DNA of 64,000 nt, from positions 15,781,105-15,845,104 of the forward strand of contig NC_059081.1 of the NCBI RefSeq assembly GCF_020497125.1. The letters are read 5' to 3'. This document shows, piece by piece, positions 12,625-24,082 of this stretch (within the stretch, counting starts at the first letter, position 1; each line of letters opens with the position of its first letter). The DNA comes from Mauremys mutica. Taxonomy: Eukaryota > Chordata > Testudines > Geoemydidae. The notes beneath the pieces are model-generated. The model searched no databases, was not told where the DNA came from, and worked only from the letters and a program-made list of their open reading frames with translations. A program made the translations under genes and the position numbers.

Positions 12625-13221
12625 TGTAATAGGATACACTCACTGCTAGGGGCACCTCCTTGTGGCCATATCTGCTCTAGACTTCCATCAGTTGCTCGCC
12701 CTGTGGTCCCTCTGGACAGATGACTATTTAGTCTACCCCTTCCAGGGTGTCAGAGTCTTGCCGGTCCAGTCATCCAGTTGGCATGTTCCCACAACCTTTC
12801 CCCACTTGCCAGCTGCTGGTAGGGGAACCCAGGCCACCCCCCAACCTGGGTTCCAGCAACCAAGGTCTACAATGCAGAGGTTTCTCTAGGCTACTTCCTA
12901 CCCTGCCTTCACAGGCTCTTGTTACAACTCCCCTGGGGTTGACCCTTCCAGGGCCAGGATCTAAAGTCCTATTCTCTCCCCTCCCCCTTTTTCCAGTCCC
13001 AGAGAGTGACTGACTACAGACTCTCTCCCTGCAGCCCCCTGCTTCTTCAGGCTCCTTATCTACAAAATCCTCTCAGTTTGTCCCCCAGCTTGGCTTCATA
13101 TGCAATTAGTGTTGTAATTCCATGGGCTTGCAGTCAAGTGCAAGTGTGAAAGTTAATTAGCCTCTTCACAGCCACCTTAACCCCCCCTTCAGGGCTGATG
13201 TGGGGTGAACCCCCTATCACA
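12625..13221 (-). mobile_element. Solo LTR with AGGCC 5-bp TSD
   Basis: A 597-bp block starting TGTAATAGGATACACTCACT and ending CCCCCTATCACA, flanked by a perfect AGGCC duplication (12620-12624 and 13222-13226). It is related to 13369-14054: both share ACTCACTGCTA near the left end, a central ACCCAGGCC/GGGTTCCAG region and a right end of CCCTATCACA/CCCATCACA type. Strand is taken from the better-preserved relative. No internal retroviral genes adjoin it. Confidence 0.75.
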
Positions 13222-13368
13222 AGGCCTCACCTACAGAAGGTGAGTCTGTATCCTGGAAAGTAGTGACTACAAAAATGACATAGGGTTCATAGCAGACAAG
13301 CAGCTCAAAATGAGCTCTGAGTGGGAGGGTAAAAAGTTTTGTACAGCCAAAGATTGTGTTAGACAGGG

Positions 13369-14054
13369 TGTGACAGGATCCACTCACTGCTAAACTGCCT
13401 CCTCCTGGCCACTCTGGGGATTACCTCTTCCTAGGTGCTGCACCCTCTTCCAATGGTCTCTCCATGCATCATCTTCTCTCACCCTACAGCCCCTCACCAG
13501 GAGCTGCAGGTTCCCATTTGTGACTTAGCTCTCTGGTCAGGTCACTATGATCCTCTCCTTCCAGGGTATCAAAGCTTTTCAGGACAAAACTGTCCCAAAT
13601 AGTTTGTTCCCCACTGTTTGCTCTAGGCCACTTCCCAGTAGCTGGTAGAGGAATCCAGGCCCATCCTCTACTCCAGGTTCATCTCAGGGACCCTCCAGTC
13701 ATCAGCCAAGGTCTACCTTTCCCTGAGCCTTTTCTGTACCAGCTAGCACTCCCTCTTCTCTGGGTTTACCTGCCAGCCTCCCAACTCCCTTCTCCCAGGA
13801 AGCAACTGCAGACTATTTATCTTAGTACTCCCCAACACTCCTCCTTTCTCCCCAGAAATCACTGCATTCCATTTCTCAGCAGCCCCCTTGTACTCTCAGC
13901 ACCTGAGTTTTATACAGGCCACTCCTGTTCCTGTGCAGCTGAGCCTCATTAAATCAACCTTTGGCTCCGTGGCTCCTCCTCCAGGTGCAGTCTGGGCAGT
14001 TAATTGGGCCACCTTAACCCCTCCAAGTCTTACAGGGGTAGATACCCCATCACA
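13369..14054 (-). mobile_element. Solo LTR with CAGGG 5-bp TSD
   Basis: A 686-bp block, TGTGACAGGATCCACTCACT...ACCCCATCACA, flanked by perfect CAGGG copies (13364-13368 and 14055-14059). On the minus strand TATAAAA (13908-13914) lies about 140 bp from the CA-side end, so transcription of the parent element probably ran leftward. Same family as 12625-13221 and 40531-41309. Two independent insertions of one LTR family about 150 bp apart in the same CR1. Confidence 0.75.
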
Positions 14055-14669
14055 CAGGGTAAGTGAGTAAGATTAGGCTGGTGATTATACTCCTGTGTAT
14101 GGCACTGGTGAAACCAATACTGAAATACTGTATATAGTTCTGGTGCCCACATTTTAAAAAGTCTGTTAAAAAATTGGAGAGGATGCACAAAGATCCACAA
14201 AATGCCTTTCAGTGAGATTTAAAGAGTTCCAGCTGTTTAGCCAATCAAAAAGGAAGACAGAGAGGTGACTTGGTTATAATGGATAAGTACCTTCAAGGGC
14301 AGAAAATGCCATGTATTAAAGAGCTCTTTAATTTAGTGTAGAAATGGATAACAAGTAGTAATGGATAGATGCTGAACCCAGCTAAATTCAAGTTGGAAAT
14401 TAAGCACAAATTTTTATTAGGGAGGATAATTAACCATTAGAACAAACTGCCACTGGAAGTGGTGGATTCTTCATCAGTTGATATCTTCAGATCAAGACTG
14501 GATGTCTTCTGGAGCATATATGCTTTAGTCAAACAGAAGTTATTGTGCTCAGAACCAGGGTAGCTGAATTAAATTTAATTGCCTATGATACACAGGAGGT
14601 CAGACAAGATAAGTTAATGGTTCCTCCTGGCCTTAATCTCTATGAATCTCTGTGGGTGCTCACCTCCCA

Positions 14670-16990
14670 TCAAAGTGAACAGGATTATTGTATGTACATC
14701 TGAAAGGCAAAATGTGGCCTCTAGTCTTTAACCCTAATGATTGCCCTTCATAGCGTTCTTAAGACTATTACTATAGAAAAGGCACTAAGGACGAAGGAAA
14801 GAACCAGAGCAGAACAAATATGATATCTAGGGTAGGAAGGTTACATCATGTAGGAAAGCTGAAAAATTGAGAATACAATAGTTAGAAAAAAGAGAACAGG
14901 GTCTGACTGAAGTTTTCAAGCTACTTAAAGGATAGCAAGGGTCAACACGGACAAGCTCTTTGAACTAATGACAAATGACACAGCTAAAAGGATTTATGCT
15001 AACACTAAGGGAAAGCAGTGAAAAAGGACTATACATGTTTGCTCTATTCATGATCTAGCAAAACCAATGTGTCTTTTCCATTTGAGTTAGGCAGTCAACT
15101 ATAACTAGTCCTAATGTGAATAGGCAAATACATATATGTGCACTATTGAAACTTTACATTAATATTTTAAAGATTCTTTTTCTTTTAGGAATGTCAGATT
15201 GTTACGGATGTAAGTTGCTCAACAGATGGACAGTGGCACTAAACACAATGTTGGTGCTAAGCAAATAGTAAAGGGTAACACTTCAGCACTTTTGAAAATT
15301 TTACCCTGGATCAATATTTTTAAATCGAATTAAATATTCCAGATTCCTGAATGTTTATTACCTCTTTAACCTACCACTTTCAAAATTATGCAGTGGATGA
15401 CTGAAGCAGAAACTTTCCCCTTACTGTGGAAATAAACTTTTTAGAGGAAAATACTGCACTGCAGCTCCCAATGAAGTCAATGGAAAGTCTCCTAATGACT
15501 TACTGAAAGCTTTTTATTTTAGGCGAGGACAAAGTGGCAAAACACTTTCTCCTGAAACCTTCTACCCAGGGCTCCCATAGAAGCCAATGGAAAATTCCCA
15601 TTGACTTCAAATAAGAGGGTTTGGTCAGTCCCATAATAGCTTCTCCTCCCTCCCCCACCCGCTCCATTTCCGCTTCTGTTTCATTCACATTCTCCCTCTC
15701 CCTGACCCCTCTTCCCAAACTGGTGAGAGAAATTACTGATACAAAATTCAAACCACTTGAAACACTGACCTTTGTGTGTATCTCATCAAAACTCAATCCT
15801 CAAAGGCCTAAAATGGTGCTGATAGGAAACTAAAGCTACATTACATCAAATTCCTGCTACCATTCTTCCCACTTATAAGCACTAAGCAAGTGAATCATAT
15901 GGGAAGATGCTCCACTAGCATAAGTTACTATAGCTCCATTGAAGCCAATAGAGTTATGATTAATACCAGCTAAAAAATCTGCCCTACAGTGAACATCTTA
16001 TATTTTGCAATTGCCCTGCCTCTTCACAGTTGATTGGGCACACCAAATAACCCTCCTTTGGAGGAAGGCAGGCATTAAGGCATATTTGAAAACTTGGGTA
16101 GTTGTGGTCCAGGTGACAGCACAGCGGATGATCCCATATTACAATTCAAATGCAAGTGCATTATATCAACTAAATATTTTTGGAGAGGACATGAAAGGCC
16201 TTTGGAGAACGTGTAAAAAGCCATTAAACTCAGCAAAGTTCATTTCCTTTTTAATATTACTTTGTGCTATGATCATTTCTAATTTCTTAAATGACCCCAA
16301 TGGTATTCTCCAGCAGTCTAGCTGGCTAGAGTGTAGCATATGTGTTCCTCTTTGTGTATAATCTCCAGAAATGGCTTGTTATCTTATTATCTGTGTTAGG
16401 ATAAAAATACTAACTTAACCTGACATTATATATGCCATATAAGATTTTATATAATTCAACTGAATCCTTCTTAGCTGACTAAACTGATTTTTTGCAAGCT
16501 TATCTTCCTAACATACATCTTTCTCCAATTGAGATTAGCATAATTGCTATTCCCAGTATTTTTCAAGTGCTATGAAATATTTTTTATAATGTGGGGGTAT
16601 ACTTTAAGTGAGCTACTACTTGAAAAAGTTAATCTCATAATTAAACCTATGTTCTATTTTTTTTCAATTCTGTATTCTAGAATCATGCTTGTTCTGTTTA
16701 AGTAGATCTCATTTCTTGAGGCTTTTAAAAAGAAAATTCTTCCACTTTGTTTCACTTGTAAAGTTGATATATTTTTGTAACATAATTAGGGTTTTATTTT
16801 GTTTTGTTTTGTTTTTGAGGAATGGCCCAAGTTAATAACAGAATTACAGCTGTTTTATATGGTTTATAGTATTTGTAATATTGAGAGCACAGTAAGTCCT
16901 ATATATAACAATATGGAAATCAATTGCATTTTTACTACTACTTCATATTATGTCTATTGTGTTTAATTTCTTCCCTATATAAGTTTAGGA
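14670..16990. other. Non-coding stretch, possible microexon inside
   Basis: Mostly AT-rich unassigned sequence with decayed TTGACTTCAATGG-family pieces near 15466, 15600 and 15915, and a TTTTG run near 16795-16815. The ORF at 16005-16361 shows no recognisable domain. The only unusual element is the splice-flanked 21-mer at 15189-15209. Confidence 0.45.
15189..15209 (+). other. Candidate 21-nt microexon
   Basis: A strong acceptor (TTCTTTTTCTTTTAG, ending 15188) is followed by 21 nt and a consensus donor GTAAGT (15210-15215). A TTAAT branch-point-like word lies about 25-30 nt upstream. The length is a multiple of three and no frame contains a stop. It would keep the phase of the possible exon at 65-268. 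Strong paired splice sites this close are uncommon by chance, but with no conservation or RNA data this remains a guess. Confidence 0.25.
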
Positions 16991-17039
16991 TCCAATCCTG
17001 CAAACAGTTATGTATGGGCTTAATTGTATATGCTCTGAC

Positions 17040-17620
17040 TAGAGCTGGTTGGAAAAATTTTAATGAAACAATTTATTGGATTTGCTGATTTGTCTTAACA
17101 GAAATATTTTGTAGAAATGGTTTGATTTTGACAAACTTTTGGAAAACCAGCTCTTTGGTAGTCCAGAGTCAGAAGCCTCAGATCTTGGGCGCCAGTGTTT
17201 CCAGGGATTCTAGGTTCCCAGTTAGCCCAGCCAAACTCAAGGGCAGCTGGGAGCATTGGAGCTGGTGATCTTTTGCTCTTCTGCAGCCTGCCAGATGGTC
17301 TGAGGAACCAGGACTTCCCAGATCCCCAGCAGGCTGCCATGCAGCCAGACTGATTCTGGAAGCCCTGACAGCTGTGAACTGAAATTGGCATGATTCTTGT
17401 CAGTTTTATTGCTGCCAACCACTGAAAAGCAATGGTGACTCTTGGAAGAGCCAATTTCAGAATGCAGCTAACAGGGTTTCCAGGGTCCCTGGCTTGCTGT
17501 AGACTCCAAGGTAGGCAGTCCGGGATCTTAGGGAGTATATTTCATTTTGGGACCATCACATTTTGGTATTTCTGAAAAAATATTGCAGCAGTTCAGTTCC
17601 ATAAAAAATCTGAGGTTTTG
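17040..17620. repeat. Interspersed repeat, AT-rich edges and GC-rich centre
   Basis: It starts GAGCTGGTTGGAAAAATTTT, carries AATGGTTTGATTTTGACAAA, then a GC-rich centre (17160-17530) and returns to AT-rich sequence. The same start and words appear at 32565-32960 (GGCTGGTTGGAAAAATTC, ATGGTTTGATTTC). The long minus-strand ORF at 17095-17454 lies in this repeat and is not a gene. Confidence 0.5.
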
Positions 17621-17859
17621 CTTTTTCACTCCAATGAGGGGAGAAATATATTTCTAAAACCTTAAATTTTCATAGCACTAAGATATGGTTTCCCTGCCAC
17701 CTCTCACTCTGAGTAGACCAACTGAAGTCTACAGGGGTATTCACAGTGCATAAAGTTAAGCAGCAGGACTGGAGAATTCCATTAAAGGTTGCTTAACAGG
17801 GAAAACACCTTTTTTGTTCATTTTTACTTTTGTTTTTGTGGTGTATTAAAAAACATGTT

Positions 17860-18115
17860 AAAATTAAACATGCTCAGTTTAAGTTTGTAAGAGGTGTTCT
17901 TGTCCTGCTTGCAGACTAGGAGACTCCATAAGGGCTCCTGCACTTTGGATCTTTTTCAGTCACTCTGCAGAAAGCAAGTTAAGAGCAAGGTTGAGTTTTG
18001 ACCTCTGTTTTCTCTCAGCCTGCTTTCTCTCTTTGTGGTTTGGGGTTCTTGTGTTTTATTGTTCTGAACTTTACAAAATAAAGTAGTGTTACATTGCAAA
18101 CTTCCAGCGAGATTA
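17860..18115 (+). repeat. LTR-like or LINE-like repeat end with AATAAA
   Basis: A pyrimidine-rich segment ends ACTTTACAAAATAAAGTAGTG, with AATAAA near 18077, resembling the R/U5 side of a retrovirus-like LTR. I could not find TG/CA ends or a TSD, so this is tentative. Confidence 0.3.
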
Positions 18116-18119
18116 TTTT

Positions 18120-20440
18120 GTTTTTAAATCTAACTTTGTGTGCTGTGAATATAATAATTATGGGGCTTGAATGATAAAAATGTGGCTACTAGCAAAGACA
18201 GCTATTTGAAGCAGCAGCTACTGTTGAAGGGTGCTTAGTATTGAGGGTAACTGTTAAATATAGATGTGTGTTTCTCTCTCACTCTTAATGCAGGTATAAA
18301 ATCTAACTAGGCTGGGTCACCAGCATGAACCATCATCACCTGTTCCAAAGGAAACCAGCCCATTGACTTCAATAGATATTGGATCAGGCCCTTGGATTCC
18401 AGAAGTTATTCAAGGCTAGTACCTACTAATGGAGCTGTGTGGATGAACTCCTGCACCTGTGTGAAGTCTTAGTGACTTCAGTGGTTCTTCCCCAGATGAA
18501 GTGGAATTCCCATGCTTAGGGAAATCCAGGACCAGAGCTTTAGACTATATGCTATTTAATACAGGGAACTGTCTTCTTAAAAAATTCATTCTAAAGCCCA
18601 GTCCCCATCTATAGAGCTACAGAAACAAACAAACAAAATTAATAACCAGTAGGAAAACACACTGCTGTACTGATGCTCTCTAATAAGATTTTATTTTCTT
18701 ACATTCATCTTTTTTCCGGGTTCCTTCAGTTTTGTCAGGAATCAGGGCATGCAGCCGAGTCAGGCTGGGGGCAACTTTAGAAGCACAGCTGGCCTGTAGT
18801 AGGCTACCTAAAGTGGCTACATCTCCTGATTGGCTAGAAGACTCAGCAGCTGGCTCTTAAAGCCCAGCAGCAGTTCAGCTATAGTAGTACTGATGCCTGC
18901 TTGTTCCCAGGCTAGGATCTAGCCTGGCCTCACAGTAGGTAACCCAGTTTGGTCCTTGGCTCTGACTCCTGCTCATTGACAGGTTTCTACTGAGCTGTGG
19001 GTATATGGTTTTTTTCTTTCAACCCATTTCAGTATTACTTTAAACACAAACAAGAAGTTATTTTCTTGCATTCAGATGTCCCTCACCAGATGCCTACTTA
19101 GGGCTTGCTTTTCTCATCTTTATTCCTATGAGATTATACACAATCTCTGGAGTATTATGGGACCTCTGTAATCATTTAAAGTTAATCAGCTTTAATTAGA
19201 TTGATTAGATGCAGCCATGCTATCTTTGCTTACTCCATAATTCCTCAGCACATTCTAGAGATCTCTATTCAGCATTATATTGTTCAAAACCCAGGATCAT
19301 ATAGGATTTTCATGGTTGTCACACCATGGCCACTTGAAATTTCACAGAGATAGCAGAGGTTGAACTTGGATCCTTGTGCTCTAATAGCACCAGCGTCTAA
19401 CCACTTGAGATAAAGAGAATTTCCATCAGCTAACTTTGCACCTGCTTGACTTGGGTGTCAGAGGCTGTTGATGCAGTCAAGGGAACACAGAAAATATTAT
19501 TGGAATAACCATTACATCTGCCTTTAAACTCCTGACCTACATATCACATCACAGACGTGTCACCTATTGAGAACTTGCTCTGCACAATTAAAGAGGTTCT
19601 GCTGGGTTACCAAGATAGGACAGTTTGAATGAGGAAGGACACTTTATTAATATGATGCTTAATTTCCCGAGCCAATCTTATGCTTTAGTTTCCCTGAGAA
19701 TCAGGCCTTTAGAATGTACAGCACCTGCAGGCCAAATTCAATCCTCAGTTACACACGTAACCCTCTTGAAGTCAGTGGGTTGCATAGGAGTGAGGGGAAA
19801 GTCCAGCCACCAGTTCGGTCCAATTAATTTAAGCTTTGGTTTTCTAAACTAAGAACAAAATAGCTCAAGGTTTAGCAGGATGCACCTACCTATTTTTCTC
19901 AGATGATACATTATGAGAAATTCTTCCTAATTATAAGAATTGCTCTCTGTATCTGCCATTCAAATACTGTAGCTGAAAATGGTATCAATTCTTAAAGTGG
20001 AACTATTGGAGACCAGTGTCAGATACTGGAGAATAATTTCACTCTTTCTTCAGTACTGGATTAATTATCAGACCTGTAACTTTTCTGTGCTTGTGCAGAA
20101 TACAAGTGTAAATTTCTTTTACAAGTGCTACATGAAGAATAAGGGCTTCTATTTCCATTGATACCAGTGTGACTTCACTGGCTCTAATGGAGGTTCTCAT
20201 GATTTCCATTACATTAATAACAGGAGAATCAGGTCCTGAAACTGGTTCTCTGACACAGGGCTCCCAGACTGTTCCAAAATATCGTCGCTTAGCAACAGGA
20301 CCACAATCATAGCAGCCACAGATTCTTTGTTTAATCAAAATCTTAATTTTGAATTAATATTTGCAGGCAAAATATGGTGATAAATGGTCTGAAAATGGTC
20401 TGCCTGAACACAGAACTGAGAAAAAGTGGTGATCTGATCT
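18120..20440. other. Non-coding stretch, no gene seen
   Basis: It contains a TTGACTTCAATAG-type fragment (18360-18395), an unassigned GC-richer block (18720-18990), a possible reversed tRNA-derived SINE head (19330-19420; on minus, box-A-like CTCAAGTGGTTAGA and box-B-like AGTTCAACC) and another ancient-repeat piece at 19730-19800. No ORF looks coding. Confidence 0.45.
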
Positions 20441-20461
20441 TTAAACCTCGAACCTCTGAAC

Positions 20462-21213
20462 CTGCAGCTCTAAAGCCCCTTTTGGAATGTGGCCCTGCGA
20501 ACACAGGCCGGAGGACTCAGGAGGAACAGGGGCAGCCGGGCACAGGGCCGCCCAGAGGATTCCGGGGGCCCGGGGTCTTCGGCGGCGGGGGGCCCTTCCG
20601 TTCCGGGACCTGCCGCCAAAGTGCCCCGAAGACCCGCGGCGGGAGCCCCCCGCCGCCGAATTACCGCCGAAGCGGGACCCGCCGCCGAAGTGCAGCCCGG
20701 TCTTCGGCGGGCCTTCGGGGCACTTCGGCGGCGGGTCCCGGAACGGAAGGGGCCCCCCGCCGCCGAAGACCGGGCGGCGGCAGTGGGTCCCGCTTCCCCC
20801 CCGCCCCGGCCCCAGCCTCTTACCCGAGCGCGTCTCCAGCGGGGCCAAAGCTCCGTCCTGCTCAGAGCCGCGTGGTGAGGGGGCGGGGCTGGGAGCTCCA
20901 CGCCGAGCGGAGGCAGCTGCCCCGCCCCCTCCCCACACCGCTCTGAGTGGGGCGGGGCTCAGGCCCCGTTGGAACTCCCAGCCCCGCCCCCTCACCACGC
21001 GGCTCGGCTCGGCTCGGGGCGGGGCTCAGGGGCCCGGCCGGAGACTCGGCGCTTGATGCGTTGAGGCTCCAGGAGAGGGGCGGAGGGGCTTCTCTCCAGC
21101 CGGCTTTGAAGGGGAAAGCGCCTCCTTCCGGCCGCTGGCTGACCGGCTGCCCCTGCTCCTCCATGGGCCGGAGGACTCAGGGCTGCATTCCAAAAGGGGC
21201 TTTAGAGCTGCAG
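20462..21213. repeat. GC-rich block of nested inverted repeats
   Basis: A very GC- and CpG-rich block in AT-rich surroundings. Three inverted pairs are visible: a perfect 28-bp outer pair (20462-20489 with 21186-21213); an imperfect pair of about 55 bp (roughly 20576-20631 with 20714-20772, rich in CTTCGGCGGCGG); and a perfect 28-bp inner pair (20868-20895 with 20975-21002, containing GGGGGCGGGGCTGGG). GGCCGGAGGACTCAGG also recurs directly at about 20507 and 21167. The overlapping long ORFs in every frame come from base composition. Probably part of a non-autonomous DNA transposon (see 21380-21397). Confidence 0.65.
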
Positions 21214-21359
21214 GCCAGGGCCTTGCAGCCCCTAAAGCCCCTGTGTTCCAGGTGGTCCTGCCCGGGGACAGAGGGAGCAGCTTCCCTGCTCACTCCCTCC
21301 CTCCTCCGGCCACCCTTTTTCCCCCTCCATCCAGCAGCGCTCCTCCTGCCGTGCCCCCC

Positions 21360-21397
21360 AATGGATCGTCTTGCGCACCCCACTTTGGAGACCACTG
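21360..21397. mobile_element. hAT-like right terminus
   Basis: GGATCGTCTTGCGCACCCC followed by ACTTTGGAGACCACTG matches a common hAT terminus: its complement starts CAGTGGTCTCCAAAG, then GGGGTGCGC. The matching left terminus and an 8-bp TSD were not found, so the element is truncated or its left end lies within the GC-rich block. Confidence 0.45.
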
Positions 21398-21429
21398 CTT
21401 TAGAAAAGGTAAAAAATATATACTAAATG

Positions 21430-23700
21430 AGCTAATTTATTTTCTGATGTTCCTGCTTCCATGTTCTTATGTTTCACTCTGTCATAGAACTTCAAGGATG
21501 TATGAAAGTGTGGGTAAGGCTTGGTGCCCTTTTATACACTTCAGTAACTCCTAAAAGGACCATAGCATGAGCTGATTGAACCCATGAAGAATGAAGACAT
21601 TGATACTTGCACCTTCGATAGAACACTTCAAAAATTGAACTTTGAAGCCATTAAGATGTGTTGATGCAGATGGAGCCATTATGCTCTTTAACAAATACAG
21701 ACACCAATCAAGTAACCCTCTCACACAGATCAATGAACTATTAGTATATAAAAATTTAACTACTTACCTGGAGTATTTGCATGAATAAGGATAAGTCACA
21801 TAAAGAAAGAGTGTAGGATCAGTCCAGACTTAGATACATAAGCACCAAAATTATAAACATATTATGCATTAAATAATTTTCAGCAATAACTTGCATTCAA
21901 TGCATCATTTATAAAAGGATCCAAAAAGGATATGAAAATATCTATTAATAAATACTCCCAACACTTCCTTGTGGTAGGTAATTATTACAATCACTATTTT
22001 ACAAATGGGTGAAACTGAATCATTAAGAGGTGACGTGACTTGCTCAAATTCACAGAATGAGCTGCAGTCAAAATTAGGAAGAACACCCAGAAATACTGAT
22101 TTCTCATTCTTTGCCATAACTACTAGCCTACTCCCTCCACTTAAATTATGTGAAAATTTTCAAAAATCCATGCTCAGCTGTGCACCAAATTAATGTATAT
22201 ACAATTTTCTCAGTAGTGATTAAGGCACATGCAGATACCTGAATTGCATGCACAATCATTGTAAGTACATGTTCAAATTATGCATGAAACCACACACACT
22301 TTTCAGCATGAGCTGCTAAGAAAGACTACATTTAAAACCAGGTACATCTTTTCTCAATCTTGTGGCACAGGATCATTTACTTATGTCAAGCTTTTCTTAA
22401 GCTATGCTCAAATCTTTCAGGTGTCATGTTCCAACACCACTTACTTAGATACTGAATACATAATTATCCCTTCTAACCACTGATCAATTTTATACTTCTA
22501 TAATCCTACAGTTTAACTCTAGATGACATAACATGTTAGTTGAATGAATGATAAAATTAACCAGTTGACCATAAGTGTTTGCCAGAGCCAGGCCCTGAAG
22601 CCAGATCTCCCAAGTCACAGGGCAGTGACTTAAGAAGACCAACCTTTCTCTCTGTAAATTCCTCAGCGAAATGACCCATTCTTTTAGAGGCAGATTGGTG
22701 ACCAATCATAAATGAAAGTCAATGGCAGATGGTTGCCAGTGTCTCTTTTGTGCCTTTGAAAATTTTCTCCTTTGTCATTCTGCACCTCTCTGCCACTGTA
22801 TAAAAAAAAGAGTGGCTTTAAAACCCTTGGTTGGGGAAAATGTTGTATTGTAGAGTTTGGGGTTTTTGAATCACAGTTTGTTATAAAATGTGTGGGTGTA
22901 GCCGCCCAGTTCTGCACAGACTGGGACAATAAAAAGATGAGTCTTCAGAAATAGCTTCAAAACAAAAAAGTCTTCAGTGATATCACCACAAAAAGTTACT
23001 AGATGGATATTTTCACACAAAGATCTTCCAAATTCATCACAGGTCAGGCACCAATATTAGCCCTATACATTTCCATGCAAGGAAACTGACAGATTTGCTA
23101 CAGGTCAGTAACAAGAGCAGGAATATCACAATGCATTAGACAACTTGGCAATTTAAATTATTTAAATTCTTTAAATTAATTATTTATTAAATTATTTATT
23201 TATTTTGCATACTCAGGGTAACTTACTTCCAACACCCTTACAGGAAAAGAGATGTTTTTCGGTAATTACTCGCTTTAACTGTTGCCTTTTCTGTAGCCTC
23301 CTCTCAAGCTATATCACCTTCCTTCATTTGGACATGCACCAACTGAAACATTAAATGTTTGTTTTATACTGTATATCTCAGGGCTGTGGTCAAGTAATTA
23401 TATATCAGGGGCAAATTGTGTCCCCTAGATCCATTCATTGTGGTCCCACTGCACACGGATCCCACAAAGATAAAAAGCAGAGGTAGATTAATAGCCTTTA
23501 CAACACTGCCCTCCCTACACACACTTCTTGGAATCTCATGTATGGCTTTTCAGAGGCAGGATCTTTGCAGGGGAAGGGGTCAAGAGAGGATGGACCCAGA
23601 TAAGAGTGGGACTGAGGAGGCCACCTCATTCTTCCACCAGCTGTGCAGCAATTCCATTGAGAAAATGAAAGATTCCATGTTGGAAACTACTTACAGGGAT
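21430..23700. other. Non-coding stretch with a MIR-like relic
   Basis: 22000-22120 resembles a minus-strand MIR/CORE-SINE (ATTTTACAAATGGGTGAAAC, GTGACTTGCTCAAATTCAC). An AAATTATTT-type AT run lies at 23150-23205. No gene recognised. Confidence 0.4.
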
Positions 23701-23705
23701 CAGTG

Positions 23706-23935
23706 CTAGGGCTGGCTGAAATTTTTCTGGTGAATATTTTGTATGGCAAGTGAGTAAAATATTTCTTGCAAAGTATCTATTTAACACTGAAAATTTGGAG
23801 TTTTCGTTTGGAAGCGTTTTGACCAAAAACAGAAAAACTGAAAGGAAAAAAAAATCAATTCTGGATGAAAGAAGTTGAAGGTTCTTGGGGTTAGATGAGA
23901 ATTTTCCCTATGCCCAACCAGCTCTACTCAATATT
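23706..23935. repeat. AT-rich TIR-like repeat
   Basis: It opens GCTAGGGCTGGCTGAAATTT and closes with CCCAACCAGCTCTAC, giving GGGCTGG/CCAGC ends around an AAATTTT/GAAAAA-rich interior. Related AT-rich blocks occur at 42960-43200 (closing CCCAACCATCTCTAC) and at the left edges of 17040 and 32565. Likely an old non-autonomous DNA transposon family. Confidence 0.45.
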
Positions 23936-24082
23936 GCATGGTGCTTGTAGGAGGTGAAGGCTCTCAATCCTATTGAATTTAATGGGCGTTTAGTATATTC
24001 ACCTCAAAGGGGTGCCGAGCATCTGGCAGGATCTATACCTTTAAGGAGCATTCCAAGGGCAATGACAGTCAAGGTAGGGACT

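Larger units (their letters stand above)
10855..14665 (+). mobile_element. Decayed CR1 LINE, split by three insertions
   Basis: Degraded CR1-class ORF2 and 3' end on +. Visible traces in order: an endonuclease-like IIGIMETW near 10888-10915; GxNDHDLITFNMG near 11465-11505; a reverse-transcriptase region near 12350-12470 reading EGLDNLHP and NVVPMFKKGS; and a CR1-like distal part from 14060 ending CTTAATCTCTATGAATCTCTG near 14650. Stops and shifts disrupt every domain, so it is dead. It is interrupted by a MITE at 11895-12133 and solo LTRs at 12625-13221 and 13369-14054. A (CA)n tract lies at about 11758-11772. Boundaries, especially 5', are approximate, and part could be L3 rather than CR1. 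Confidence 0.65.

Noticed and set aside
12625..14054. A provirus with two LTRs at 12625 and 13369
   Set aside because: Each LTR has its own different TSD, they are diverged, and CR1 sequence lies between them instead of gag/pol.
16005..16361. 118-codon ORF as a host exon
   Set aside because: No domain, no splice-site pairing and AT-rich codon use like its flanks.
20500..21100. CpG-island promoter of a host gene
   Set aside because: The GC-rich block is made of inverted repeats and is followed by a hAT-like terminus; no adjoining first exon was found.
20374..21426. Overlapping ORFs of 100-190 codons in several frames of both strands
   Set aside because: They arise from extreme GC content and few stop codons in an inverted-repeat block; the translations are Pro/Arg/Gly-rich with no domain.
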